A stretch of 64,000 nt of DNA from Plesiomonas sp051652165. Its GTDB lineage: Bacteria > Pseudomonadota > Gammaproteobacteria > Enterobacterales > CAMTGL01. The stretch covers positions 372,001 to 436,000 of the forward strand of contig NZ_JBOFTR010000004.1 of NCBI RefSeq assembly GCF_051652165.1, read 5' to 3'. Of the stretch, positions 7,983 to 17,289 are shown one piece after another. The notes beneath the pieces are model-generated. The model searched no databases and had not been told where the DNA came from. It was given only the letters and a program-made list of their open reading frames with translations. Both the position numbers and the translations under genes were made by a program. Numbering within the stretch: the stretch's first letter is position 1; every line of letters starts with the position of its first letter.

Positions 7983-8020
7983 TCCTCCTAAATGGTTAGA
8001 TTTATTACCTTACAGGAGGA
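7983..8020 (+). promoter_or_regulatory. Shine-Dalgarno sequestering hairpin (riboswitch expression platform)
   Basis: TCCTCCT at 7983-7989 is exactly complementary to the ribosome site AGGAGGA at 8014-8020, with a 24-nt loop between. If the stem forms, the GTG start at 8026 is masked. This makes translational control the likely output of the glycine riboswitch about 90 nt upstream. The upstream strand that would break this stem is not clear to me. Confidence 0.7.
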
Positions 8021-8025
8021 ATATT

Positions 8026-9390
8026 GTGTTTGATCTGCAATCGGTATTGCAAAGCGTTGATAATCTGGTTTGGGGCGCGCCTTTGCTGACACTTTTAGTC
8101 GGCACCGGTGTTTACCTAACCCTGCGGCTTAAGCTTATTCAAATTATCTGCCTGCCTCGGGCATTTTCCTATATGTTCCGTTCAGAACCTGGACAATCTG
8201 CCGGTGATGTCAGTGCATTTGCAGCATTGTGCACGGCACTGTCAGCCACTATCGGTACGGGAAATATTGTTGGTGTGGCTACGGCCATTAAAGCGGGCGG
8301 CCCCGGTGCACTATTTTGGATGTGGATTGCGGCATTTTTCGGTATGGCCACCAAATATGCCGAGTGTCTGCTGGCGGTTAAATTTCGCGTCAAAGATGCC
8401 AATGGCCAAATGGCCGGTGGCCCGATGTACTATATCGAACAGGGGTTGGGGGTGAAGTGGTTGGCCTCACTGTTTGCACTGTTTGGTGTCGGGGTCGCAT
8501 TTTTTGGTATCGGTACTTTCCCGCAAGTGAATGCGATTACTGAATCACTCAATGCTACGTTTGGTTTTCCTATTTGGCTCACCGCCTTAGTGTTGACCTG
8601 CACAGTGGCTGCTGTAACACTGGGTGGAATAAAGCGTATCTCAGCCATCGCACAATTTACTGTTCCCTTTATGGCACTATTTTATGTGGCCGGATCGGTC
8701 ATGTTGCTGGCGGTGAATTACCACAAAGTGCCTGATGCGATTATGCTCATTATTACCTCTGCATTTAATCCTGATGCTGCAGTGGGCGGGGCAATTGGCC
8801 TGACTATTCAGCAGGTGATGAAATCAGGTATCGCACGCGGGGTATTCTCTAACGAATCTGGCTTGGGAAGTGCACCGATTGCTGCTGCTGCAGCCCGTAC
8901 CAATGAGCCAGTGCGTCAGGGATTGATCTCAATGACCGGTACATTCATTGATACGTTGGTGATTTGTACGATGACCGGATTGGCACTGGTAGTGACCGGC
9001 GTCTGGAATGGCCCATTAAGCGGTGCGGCGATGACCAATGCGGCCTTTTCGAGTGGCTTAAACGGGATTGGTGAGTGGATTGTTACCATTGGTCTGATGT
9101 TTTTCGCGTTTACCACGATTTTAGGCTGGAACTACTACGGTGAGCGTTGTGTTACCTATTTATGGGGCACAAAAGGCATCAACCTTTATCGCTGGATTTT
9201 TATTGCACTGGTAGCTTCGGGTGCATTTTTGAAACTCGATACGATCTGGATTTTAGCTGATATTGTTAATGGCCTGATGGCGATCCCCAACCTGATAGCT
9301 CTGCTTGGATTACGCCACGTGGTGATTGCGGAAACGCGTGATTATTTCACCAGAATGAAGGCAATAACTGCCACGGCTGAGGCTGTGTAA
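8026..9390 (+). CDS. AGCS-family sodium:alanine/glycine symporter
   Basis: This 454-residue protein has about eleven transmembrane helices and belongs to the alanine/glycine:cation symporter family. Diagnostic blocks are ALSATIGTGNIVGVATAIKAGG, MWIAAFFGMATKYAE, GGPMYYI, FSNESGLGSAPIAAAAA and LGWNYYGERC. Translation starts at GTG 8026 behind a strong AGGAGGA. It imports small neutral amino acids with Na+, most likely glycine given the riboswitch in its leader. No second gene follows on the same strand before the Pho-controlled phoA. Base composition is more GC-rich than in the flanking curli region. Confidence 0.95.
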   Translation: MFDLQSVLQSVDNLVWGAPLLTLLVGTGVYLTLRLKLIQIICLPRAFSYMFRSEPGQSAGDVSAFAALCTALSATIGTGNIVGVATAIKAGGPGALFWMWIAAFFGMATKYAECLLAVKFRVKDANGQMAGGPMYYIEQGLGVKWLASLFALFGVGVAFFGIGTFPQVNAITESLNATFGFPIWLTALVLTCTVAAVTLGGIKRISAIAQFTVPFMALFYVAGSVMLLAVNYHKVPDAIMLIITSAFNPDAAVGGAIGLTIQQVMKSGIARGVFSNESGLGSAPIAAAAARTNEPVRQGLISMTGTFIDTLVICTMTGLALVVTGVWNGPLSGAAMTNAAFSSGLNGIGEWIVTIGLMFFAFTTILGWNYYGERCVTYLWGTKGINLYRWIFIALVASGAFLKLDTIWILADIVNGLMAIPNLIALLGLRHVVIAETRDYFTRMKAITATAEAV

Positions 9391-9602
9391 TCGATTATTT
9401 CTGTCTGTTTTTTCATCCACTTCTTATAAATTGCCACACCAGTACGGTAATTATCGTGTTGTGTGGCAACCGCAATATAACGTGTTGGACCTTCTAAAAA
9501 AGCCACTGTAACCCGTTTTTCTTTCAGATAACGGGGTAATGTGTTTGTTGTATTGATGTTGCAATATTGTAGATGTAGTTCAGTAAATATAATAACAAGG
9601 TG
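9342..9602 (-). pseudogene. Possible gene remnant, open frame without a start codon
   Basis: On the minus strand an 87-codon open frame runs from 9602 into the 3' end of the symporter gene. Its central part (about 9400-9540) reads like protein: LPRYLKEKRVTVAFLEG, then PTRYIAVATQHDNYRTGVA, then IYKKWMKKQ. There is no ATG, GTG or TTG in a useful place and no ribosome site. It may be a decayed gene or chance. I do not recognise the family. Confidence 0.2.
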
Positions 9603-9639
9603 TCATTATAGTGTTTTATCTTTGTCACTAAGGTGTCAT
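9600..9639 (+). promoter_or_regulatory. Stacked Pho boxes upstream of phoA
   Basis: Four direct repeats are spaced exactly 11 bp apart: GTGTCAT at 9600, a weaker GTGTTTT at 9611, TTGTCAC at 9622 and GTGTCAT at 9633. The last two form a good 18-bp Pho box (7 bp, 4-bp spacer, 7 bp). PhoB dimers bind such tandem repeats, so phosphate-starvation control of phoA is very likely. The block lies 76-115 bp upstream of the start codon. Confidence 0.8.
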
Positions 9640-9714
9640 TGTGAGTGCCTATATTTCCCCACGTGAAACGACAATCGTCGACAGGATACTGTTTTATAGG
9701 GAGATATAATCACA

Positions 9715-11169
9715 ATGACAACACGTTTTTCTTTTGCGCTTATCACCACGGCAATAATGATCTCTTTGGGGGTTCAGGCCGCTGACCATCAGGACGTTGG
9801 CAGCAAAGCAGATAAATCTGCCGGTACGCCACCGCTAAGTTCACGCGCAGCACAAGGCGATATCACACAGTTTGGTGGTGCTCGCCGCGTGATTGCCGAG
9901 CAGACCGCTGCACTGCGCGCCTCATTATCTGGCAAGCACGTGAAGAACGTGATTTTACTGATTGGCGATGGCATGGGGGATTCAGAGATCACCAGTGCGC
10001 GTAACTATGCCGAAGGTGCAGGTGGTTATTTTAAGGGGATTGATGCCTTACCGTTAACCGGCCAGTACACACACTATGCGCTGGATAAGAAAACCGGAAA
10101 GCCCGATTATGTGACCGACTCTGCCGCATCAGCCACGGCGTGGAGTACAGGCGTTAAAACCTACAACGGTGCACTGAGTGTTGATATCACAGAAACATCA
10201 CACACAACATTACTGGAATTGGCTAAATTAGCCGGAAAATCGACCGGTAACGTCTCTACCGCAGAACTACAAGATGCTACACCTGCCGCGCAGGTTGCGC
10301 ATGTTACTGCACGCAAATGTTATGGCCCTGATACCACCACACTGCTTTGCCCGAGTAATGCGCTTGAAAATGGTGGTAAAGGATCAGTAACAGAGCAAAT
10401 GTTGAAAACCCGCCCCGATGTGTCACTGGGAGGTGGTATGAAAACGTTTGCTGAAGTCTCTAAAGCGGGGCAATGGCAGGGGAAAACATTGCGTGAGCAA
10501 GCACTGGCACAAGGGTATGTGATTGTTGAAAACAGAGATGATTTGGGCAAAATTGCCCGCGCTAATCAGAAAGCACCGCTGTTAGGGCTGTTTTCTGATG
10601 GCAATATGCCGGTTCGCTGGCAGGGGCCGAAAGCCAGTTTACACGGTAATCTGACACAGCCTGCGGTGACTTGCACCAATAATCCGGCTCGTACAGCGGC
10701 AGTACCCACATTGGCAGAGATGACAGAAAAAGCGATTCACTTGCTTAAAGATAATAAAAAGGGCTTTTTCTTGCAGGTTGAAGGTGCTTCTATCGATAAA
10801 CAAGATCATGCGGCTAACCCGTGCGGTCAGTTTGGTGAAACGGTAGATCTGGATGAAGCTGTACAAAAAGCGTTGGAGTTTGCAGGTAAAGAGGGAAACA
10901 CGCTGGTGGTTGTAACCGCAGATCATGCGCACTCTAGTCAAATAGTTGCGCCTGATACGAAAGCCCCAGGTCTGACTCAGGCTTTGATGACCAAAGAGGG
11001 CGCAATCATGGCCATTAGCTATGGTACAGCGGAAGAGGGCTCTCAGGAGCACACCGGTTCACAATTACGCATTGCAGCATACGGCCCACGAGCGGCGAAC
11101 GTTGTTGGGTTGACTGATCAAACCGATCTGTTCTTTACGCTACGTGATGCAATGAATATTAAGCAGTAG
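9715..11169 (+). CDS. phoA: Alkaline phosphatase
   Basis: This 484-residue periplasmic enzyme releases phosphate from monoesters under phosphate limitation. The signal peptide covers about residues 1-22 (cleavage near VQAAD). Active-site features are visible: metal Asp in LLIGDGMGDSE, nucleophile Ser in DSAASATAWSTG, and metal ligands in EGASIDKQDHAAN, TADHAHSSQ and EHTGSQ. Cysteine pairs fit periplasmic disulfides (KCYGPDTTTLLC). A dimeric metalloenzyme of this class needs two Zn and one Mg. Pho boxes lie upstream and a hairpin terminator follows. The ATG has GGGAG about 9 nt upstream. Confidence 0.96.
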   Translation: MTTRFSFALITTAIMISLGVQAADHQDVGSKADKSAGTPPLSSRAAQGDITQFGGARRVIAEQTAALRASLSGKHVKNVILLIGDGMGDSEITSARNYAEGAGGYFKGIDALPLTGQYTHYALDKKTGKPDYVTDSAASATAWSTGVKTYNGALSVDITETSHTTLLELAKLAGKSTGNVSTAELQDATPAAQVAHVTARKCYGPDTTTLLCPSNALENGGKGSVTEQMLKTRPDVSLGGGMKTFAEVSKAGQWQGKTLREQALAQGYVIVENRDDLGKIARANQKAPLLGLFSDGNMPVRWQGPKASLHGNLTQPAVTCTNNPARTAAVPTLAEMTEKAIHLLKDNKKGFFLQVEGASIDKQDHAANPCGQFGETVDLDEAVQKALEFAGKEGNTLVVVTADHAHSSQIVAPDTKAPGLTQALMTKEGAIMAISYGTAEEGSQEHTGSQLRIAAYGPRAANVVGLTDQTDLFFTLRDAMNIKQ

Positions 11170-11210
11170 ACTCATATTTCAAATATGATGAATACAGTTT
11201 AAAATTAACG

Positions 11211-11249
11211 GCATACATAAATGCATACATAAATGCATACATAAATGCA
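11211..11249. repeat. 12-bp tandem repeat (GCATACATAAAT, three copies)
   Basis: Three perfect copies plus three bases of a fourth lie 41 bp beyond the phoA stop. They are between phoA and its terminator, inside the 3' untranslated part of the transcript. No function is evident. Confidence 0.9.
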
Positions 11250-11307
11250 GTGATTGTAGCTTGCTGTAATTTCATCACAAAGTAAGAGATCGGTTTTAAG
11301 TGATAGC

Positions 11308-11338
11308 GGGGATAGATGTTTTCTTATCCCCACTATTT
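11308..11338 (+). terminator. Terminator of phoA
   Basis: GGGGATA at 11308-11314 pairs with TATCCCC at 11325-11331. A T-rich tail (ACTATTTTTT) follows. This suits rightward transcription from phoA. Confidence 0.7.
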
Positions 11339-11442
11339 TTTGCTATATGTTTTAGAGTGTATGCTTTTAGTTTACTCAGTGAATGACGTTGTTTGAGTAT
11401 TTTGCTTTGCTTTGCTTTTTATTTTTAGTATTAGAAATATAA

Positions 11443-12399
11443 TCAGTGCGAAATTTTGGTAAAATCGGCCTTTTTATTATGGTTCTTTAATCGCTGTTTT
11501 TGCGTATATTGTTGATATATCATCTCTCCAACGCACAGTATTAACCCCAGCCAGATGAAACTAAAACTAATACCTTTTATACGATCAAACGGTTCATCAA
11601 AAATCAGCACAGCCAATAAAAATTGTAAAGAAGGTTCAATATATTGAATCAGACCAATAAGCGTGAGTGAGGTTCGTTTCACTGCCAGAGCAAACAGTAA
11701 TAACGGTAATAGCGTGACAGGTGCACTGAGAATATAACCTGCGCGGGTAAGGGTATCGGCATGAAGCAATACACTGTGACCACTGAACAGCAACCAACTT
11801 GCGTATAACAGCGCAAAAGGAAAAAGACACAGTGTTTCTACACTCAGCGCAGTAATTGAATCATAATGAACATATTTACGAATTAATCCATAAATAGCGA
11901 AAGCTGACCCCATCAAGATGGCTAACCACGGTAGCTGCCCATAATGCCAAACTTGATAGGCCACACCTATAATAGCAAATATCACGGCCCAGCGTTGATA
12001 GCGTGTTAATTTATCATTAAGAAATATCACACCTAGCGCAATAGAGCACAATGGGTTGATAAAATACCCAAGACTTGCTGAAAGCACTTGATCATGGGTA
12101 ATTGCATAGGTGAAGGCTGTCCAGGATATGCACATCACCAAACTACCCAATAAACACCCTAACAGTGATTTTTTATCCTGCCAGACTTGTTGAAAGGTTG
12201 TTTTATTTTGCACAAAACAACGAGCAAGTAATAACAGTGGCAATGACCAAATTAACCGTTGTGAAAGCAGTTCAAGCGCATTGGCATTAGGAATAATCCG
12301 ATAAAATATTGGGGTTATCCCCCATAAAATAAATGCCGCGGCAGCAATAAAAGGGCCAGAAAACAGTAGAGGCATATATATTACGGTATTGTTGTGCAA
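11443..12399 (-). CDS. rarD: RarD-type EamA permease
   Basis: This 318-residue protein with ten predicted transmembrane helices belongs to the RarD group of the DMT superfamily. RarD-like features are the N-terminal AFILWGITPIFYR, then LLSQRLIWSLPLLL, then LGYFINPL, and QYIEPSLQFLLAVLIFDEPF near the C-terminus. RarD is named for chloramphenicol sensitivity, but its substrate is not established. The frame opens at a TTG at 12399 with AGGTG 5 nt upstream; an ATG at 12375 has no ribosome site, so the start is uncertain. It is co-oriented with sbcB, 78 bp downstream of it. Confidence 0.85.
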   Translation of the reverse strand: MHNNTVIYMPLLFSGPFIAAAAFILWGITPIFYRIIPNANALELLSQRLIWSLPLLLLARCFVQNKTTFQQVWQDKKSLLGCLLGSLVMCISWTAFTYAITHDQVLSASLGYFINPLCSIALGVIFLNDKLTRYQRWAVIFAIIGVAYQVWHYGQLPWLAILMGSAFAIYGLIRKYVHYDSITALSVETLCLFPFALLYASWLLFSGHSVLLHADTLTRAGYILSAPVTLLPLLLFALAVKRTSLTLIGLIQYIEPSLQFLLAVLIFDEPFDRIKGISFSFIWLGLILCVGEMIYQQYTQKQRLKNHNKKADFTKISH

Positions 12400-12477
12400 T
12401 ACCGCACCTGTATAAAATAAGAATTTTTATCAGTGTTTAATCTGTTTTTAAACAAGATTTTTGTTAAAAATGGTTAT

Positions 12478-13902
12478 TTATGACATTAATCGCTGCCCAT
12501 ATTCATATAGAGCTTTTAATAGTGCTAACTTTTCTGGATTATCATCATAAAAGTTGGCTAAATCTTCTAAACTTCGAGTAAACGCGGGTGCTTGAGCTGT
12601 TAGTGTTTCATGGCGATGAGTTAGCCATTGCTGCTGTTCAGCCTGAGTTAATGTATGGGGATAGTTGCGTGCGCGATGGCGAAAGAGTAAAGGGGCAATA
12701 CGTTTATCGGTAAATTGTAGGTCTAATTCACCACGTTGTTCAGGCTTGGTTTGTTGAATAATCTTCATAGCGGCTTTATCAGCATCAGAGAAAAAGCCAT
12801 CATATAATTGTGCATCTACATTGTTTTGTGCAGGATACTCTTTTTCTTGTGCAAATATGGCAACCAGTTTTTCGCGTAATTCGGGGGTTTCACGTAGGTG
12901 CTGTAAATGAGCTAAACAGGCTTCGCGGTTAATGCCTAAGCGTTCAGCATTTTCAGGTAATAATGTTTTTGCCGGCGCTAAAATTGGGCATTTGTTGATA
13001 TGAACCAGTTTGAGTGGAAGGCGGCTTTCACCGTCAGCCAGCTCTGTGGTGGGGGTATACAGTTTTTCACGCAAAATATTAGCACTTTCAGTGAGCAAGG
13101 GGGTAATATCTCCGGCCAGATCAACCACAATGACTGCATTTTGGTTATGTGGATGCCATGCTATTGGGGCTATCCAACTGGTATTGCCACGCCATGCGCC
13201 GAACATACCGGAAACATGCACCAACGGTGACATATTGACCAAATCGAGTAGCGCAGATATTTTGCGCTTATGACGATGAGTCAAAAAATAGTCAAACAGT
13301 TTAGGCTGTGCCTGTTTTACGCGTTTTGCCATAGCAATAGTGGCATATACATCAGACATTGCATCGTGTGCTTGTGTATGTTCAATACCGTTAGCATGCG
13401 TTAAGCGTTCAAGTTTAAAACTAGGTAAGCCATCATCACCTTCTGGCCACTCGATACCGTCTGGGCGTAGTGCATAACAGGCACGTACAACATCAAGCAG
13501 ATCCCAGCGCGAATTATGGTTTTGCCAACTATAAGCATAGGGATCAATGAAGTTCCGGTAAAAAATATTTCGGGTAACTTCATCATCAAACCGGATATTG
13601 TTATAACCCACAATACAGGTATTCGACACACTAAATTGCTGGTGGATTTGGTGGGCAAATTCGGCCTCACATACCCCTTTTTTTGCCGCAAGTTGCGGTG
13701 TAATTCCAGTGATCATGACCGCTTCAGGTTGTGGCAGATAGTCATCTGTTGGCTGGCAATAGATCACCAAAGGCTCATCTATCACATTAAAATCACTGTC
13801 TGTTCGTATACCGGCAAACTGTGAAGGACGATCAAGTGCTGGGTGAGTGCCCCATGTTTCAAAATCATAAAAGTAAAATGTATTTTCAGTTGAAGATGCC
13901 AT
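12478..13902 (-). CDS. sbcB: Exodeoxyribonuclease I
   Basis: ExoI degrades single-stranded DNA 3'-to-5' and acts in mismatch repair and in suppressing recombination by-products. The 474-residue length matches E. coli (475). The DEDD exonuclease motifs are present: YDFETWGTHP (catalytic Asp and Glu), GYNNIRFDDEVTRNIFYRN, and EHTQAHDAMSDVYATIAMA with the catalytic His and Asp. The SH3-like and C-terminal helical domains follow (for example GSWR-like FGAWRGNTSW and LLFRHRARNYP). It is separated from its neighbours and probably monocistronic. Confidence 0.97.
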   Translation of the reverse strand: MASSTENTFYFYDFETWGTHPALDRPSQFAGIRTDSDFNVIDEPLVIYCQPTDDYLPQPEAVMITGITPQLAAKKGVCEAEFAHQIHQQFSVSNTCIVGYNNIRFDDEVTRNIFYRNFIDPYAYSWQNHNSRWDLLDVVRACYALRPDGIEWPEGDDGLPSFKLERLTHANGIEHTQAHDAMSDVYATIAMAKRVKQAQPKLFDYFLTHRHKRKISALLDLVNMSPLVHVSGMFGAWRGNTSWIAPIAWHPHNQNAVIVVDLAGDITPLLTESANILREKLYTPTTELADGESRLPLKLVHINKCPILAPAKTLLPENAERLGINREACLAHLQHLRETPELREKLVAIFAQEKEYPAQNNVDAQLYDGFFSDADKAAMKIIQQTKPEQRGELDLQFTDKRIAPLLFRHRARNYPHTLTQAEQQQWLTHRHETLTAQAPAFTRSLEDLANFYDDNPEKLALLKALYEYGQRLMS

Positions 13903-14390
13903 TAGAATACCGGATTTTATTAGTGCTTTAGAGCAGCCTTAGTCAGTGTTAAACCCGATTATATCAAGGCTACGGTTAATATGTGCTGTATGTTAGCAAA
14001 AAACAGTGCCTATTGGTGGAATAAAATAATAAAACCATATTGAGTGTAAAGTAATTTTTCATTTTTCATTTTTAATTAGTGCTTAAATACACCTAAAAAA
14101 TGTGTGAATAAATACGGCGTTCTCACTGTTATTATAATTTTTACTCATGATTTAATTCGGGTTTTTTACCTGCATTTAAATACAGTATTAACATGATGGA
14201 GTGATGACTGTCAGATAAGTAATACTTTCATTGTATTTTAAAGAAAGTTGCGTTGTAGAGAAAAATAGAAAAGGGATGAACATAGAGGAGTGAATGAAAA
14301 TAAACAATCGGGTAGGGTAGAGTACTTTATTTGCTGAAATAGATTGCTTTCTTTTCCTGTTGGTTAGTTATTATTTTTTGGGGATACATT
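13903..14390. other. AT-rich intergenic stretch before the effector-like genes
   Basis: No coding sequence of note occurs in this 488-bp stretch. The composition is very AT-rich, with short runs such as TTTTTCA repeated near 14058-14075. It contains the sbcB promoter and the start of the transcript for the small broken gene that follows. Confidence 0.45.
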
Positions 14391-14632
14391 ATGGATATTG
14401 AATCATCTTCTCCTTCTTGTAGTATAGAAAGCGGATCATCAACAATAGAACCACAAAACGCTAACAATAGAACCACAAAACGCTGATGCATCTAAATCTA
14501 CTACACTAGAAAATAGATTAAAGCAGGCATCGTCAAGCGTGGTTGAGAAGTTAGCAAAAGAAGTTGAAAGAAGCTGATCGTGCCAAAAGTAAAGTGAAGA
14601 AAGAAGTTAATAGATGGTTTAAAAAACGATAA
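14391..14632 (+). pseudogene. Small frameshifted gene upstream of the pentapeptide protein
   Basis: An ATG at 14391 with GGGG about 7 nt upstream starts a reading frame (MDIESSSPSCSIESGSS...) that stops after 31 codons at 14486. Removing one copy of a 22-bp tandem duplication (14441-14484) restores the frame through ENRLKQASSSVVEKLAKEVE. Dropping one further base near 14570 continues it through EADRAKSKVKKEVNRWFKKR to TAA at 14630. The inferred ancestral product is about 73 residues, Ser-rich at the start and a charged amphipathic helix after. It could be a cofactor, an N-terminal effector fragment or a small secreted protein; no family is recognised. Confidence 0.55.
14441..14484. repeat. 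22-bp perfect tandem duplication
   Basis: The unit beginning AACAATAGAACC and ending AAAACGCT occurs twice head to tail. Because 22 is not divisible by three it shifts the reading frame of the small gene it lies in. Such duplications can be lost by replication slippage. Confidence 0.95.
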
Positions 14633-14732
14633 TGAATCTGGTTTAACTAGGTTAAGTGTTTAATTGATTATTTAGAAATATAAATTTTAATTTTCTAAAA
14701 TAAATAGACGAAAACAAAGCAGAGGTAAAGAC

Positions 14733-15956
<1,224 letters not shown>

Positions 15957-16037
15957 GTGACAACAGAATATCTCTTATTATTTACAGTGAGTAAATTTAT
16001 GGTAAAAGAGATATATTATTTAATATAAACTCTTTAT

Positions 16038-16072
16038 AACTAAGCGAATAATTATTATTCGCTTAGTTTTGT
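16038..16072 (+). terminator. Terminator of the pentapeptide-repeat gene
   Basis: A perfect 14-bp stem (AACTAAGCGAATAA paired with TTATTCGCTTAGTT) has a 3-nt loop and is followed by TTGTTT. It lies about 80 bp after the stop codon. Confidence 0.85.
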
Positions 16073-16087
16073 TTATACGTATAAACA
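16070..16087. promoter_or_regulatory. NadR-type operator upstream of nadA
   Basis: TGTTTATACGTATAAACA is a perfect 18-bp palindrome. It fits the enterobacterial NadR box TGTTTA-N6-TAAACA exactly. It lies 82-99 bp upstream of the nadA start, so NAD-dependent repression by NadR is likely. It overlaps the tail of the preceding terminator. Confidence 0.8.
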
Positions 16088-16168
16088 AAGGGTAAGAGAT
16101 GTACATATGTAACCAAATATAGCAAAATGCCTCTACAGGTATCTCTTAGAGTGTAGAGGCGTTGCACC

Positions 16169-17209
16169 ATGAGTCAGATTTTCGATACTAATCTATCGGC
16201 TTACCCCTTTCCCGCAAAACCTGAACCGCTAACGGATCAACAAAAACGGTTTTACCGTAAGCAAATACACCATTTATTAAAAGAAAAAAATGCTGTTCTA
16301 GTGGCTCATTATTACACTGATCCTGAAATTCAGGCTCTTGCCGAAGAAACCGGTGGGTGTGTAGCTGACTCTTTAGAGATGGCAAAATTTGGCCGCGCAC
16401 ATTCAGCATCAACACTAATTGTTGCAGGCGTGCGCTTTATGGGCGAATCTGCAAAAATTTTAAGCCCTGAAAAACACGTGCTAATGCCAACACTTGAAGC
16501 AGAGTGCTCATTAGATTTAAGATGCCCTGAAGCTGAATTTATCGCATTTTGTGATGCTCATCCAGATCGAACCGTTGTGGTGTATGCAAACACATCTGCG
16601 GCAGTTAAAGCACGAGCTGATTGGGTAGTCACATCAAGTATTGCAGTAGAACTCATTGATCATCTTGATTCTTTAGGTGAAAAAATTATTTGGGCACCTG
16701 ATCGTCATCTTGGCCATTATGTGCAAAAACAAACAGGTGCTGATGTATTGTGCTGGCAAGGTGAGTGTATTGTTCATGATGAGTTTAAAGCACAAGCTTT
16801 AAAGCAGATGAAGGCATTGTATCCTAATGCGGCAGTTTTGGTTCATCCTGAATCACCGGCATCAGTTATTGCATTGGCAGATGCAGTAGGGTCAACCAGC
16901 CAATTGATTAAAGCAGCTCAAACATTGCCACAATCAACATTAATTGTGGCGACGGATAGAGGGATTTTTTATAAAATGCAGCAAGCTTGCCCTAATAAGC
17001 AAATATTTGCCGCACCAACCGCAGGTGAGGGGGCTACTTGTAAAAGTTGTGCACATTGTCCGTGGATGGCAATGAATGGGTTACAGGCTATTTATTCGGC
17101 GTTGGCAGATGATCCTGTGCCACATGAAATTTATGTTGATGAGATTATTCGACAAAAAGCATTACTACCGTTAAACCGTATGCTTGAATTTGCTGCATCA
17201 TTAAAATAG
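16169..17209 (+). CDS. nadA: Quinolinate synthase A
   Basis: NadA condenses iminoaspartate with dihydroxyacetone phosphate to quinolinate in de novo NAD synthesis. The 346-residue length matches E. coli (347). The three ligands of its oxygen-sensitive 4Fe-4S cluster can be placed in LEAECSLDLRCP, CWQGECIVHDEF and GEGATCKSCAHCPWM. Other family blocks are VAHYYTDPEIQALAEETGG and VADSLEMAKFG. GAGG lies about 9 nt before the ATG. It appears monocistronic, with no pnuC behind it, and ends at a bidirectional hairpin. Confidence 0.97.
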   Translation: MSQIFDTNLSAYPFPAKPEPLTDQQKRFYRKQIHHLLKEKNAVLVAHYYTDPEIQALAEETGGCVADSLEMAKFGRAHSASTLIVAGVRFMGESAKILSPEKHVLMPTLEAECSLDLRCPEAEFIAFCDAHPDRTVVVYANTSAAVKARADWVVTSSIAVELIDHLDSLGEKIIWAPDRHLGHYVQKQTGADVLCWQGECIVHDEFKAQALKQMKALYPNAAVLVHPESPASVIALADAVGSTSQLIKAAQTLPQSTLIVATDRGIFYKMQQACPNKQIFAAPTAGEGATCKSCAHCPWMAMNGLQAIYSALADDPVPHEIYVDEIIRQKALLPLNRMLEFAASLK

Positions 17210-17229
17210 TGTTAAAAGTCATTAAATAT

Positions 17230-17263
17230 CTCATGGTCTATAATATTGTCAATAGACCATGAG
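17230..17263. terminator. Bidirectional terminator between nadA and yfdX
   Basis: A perfect 12-bp stem (CTCATGGTCTAT paired with ATAGACCATGAG) has a 10-nt loop. It lies between the convergent stops of nadA (17209) and yfdX (17290). T-rich tails are weak on both sides. Confidence 0.65.
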
Positions 17264-17289
17264 AGAACAACGAAAATATCAAATTTCAA

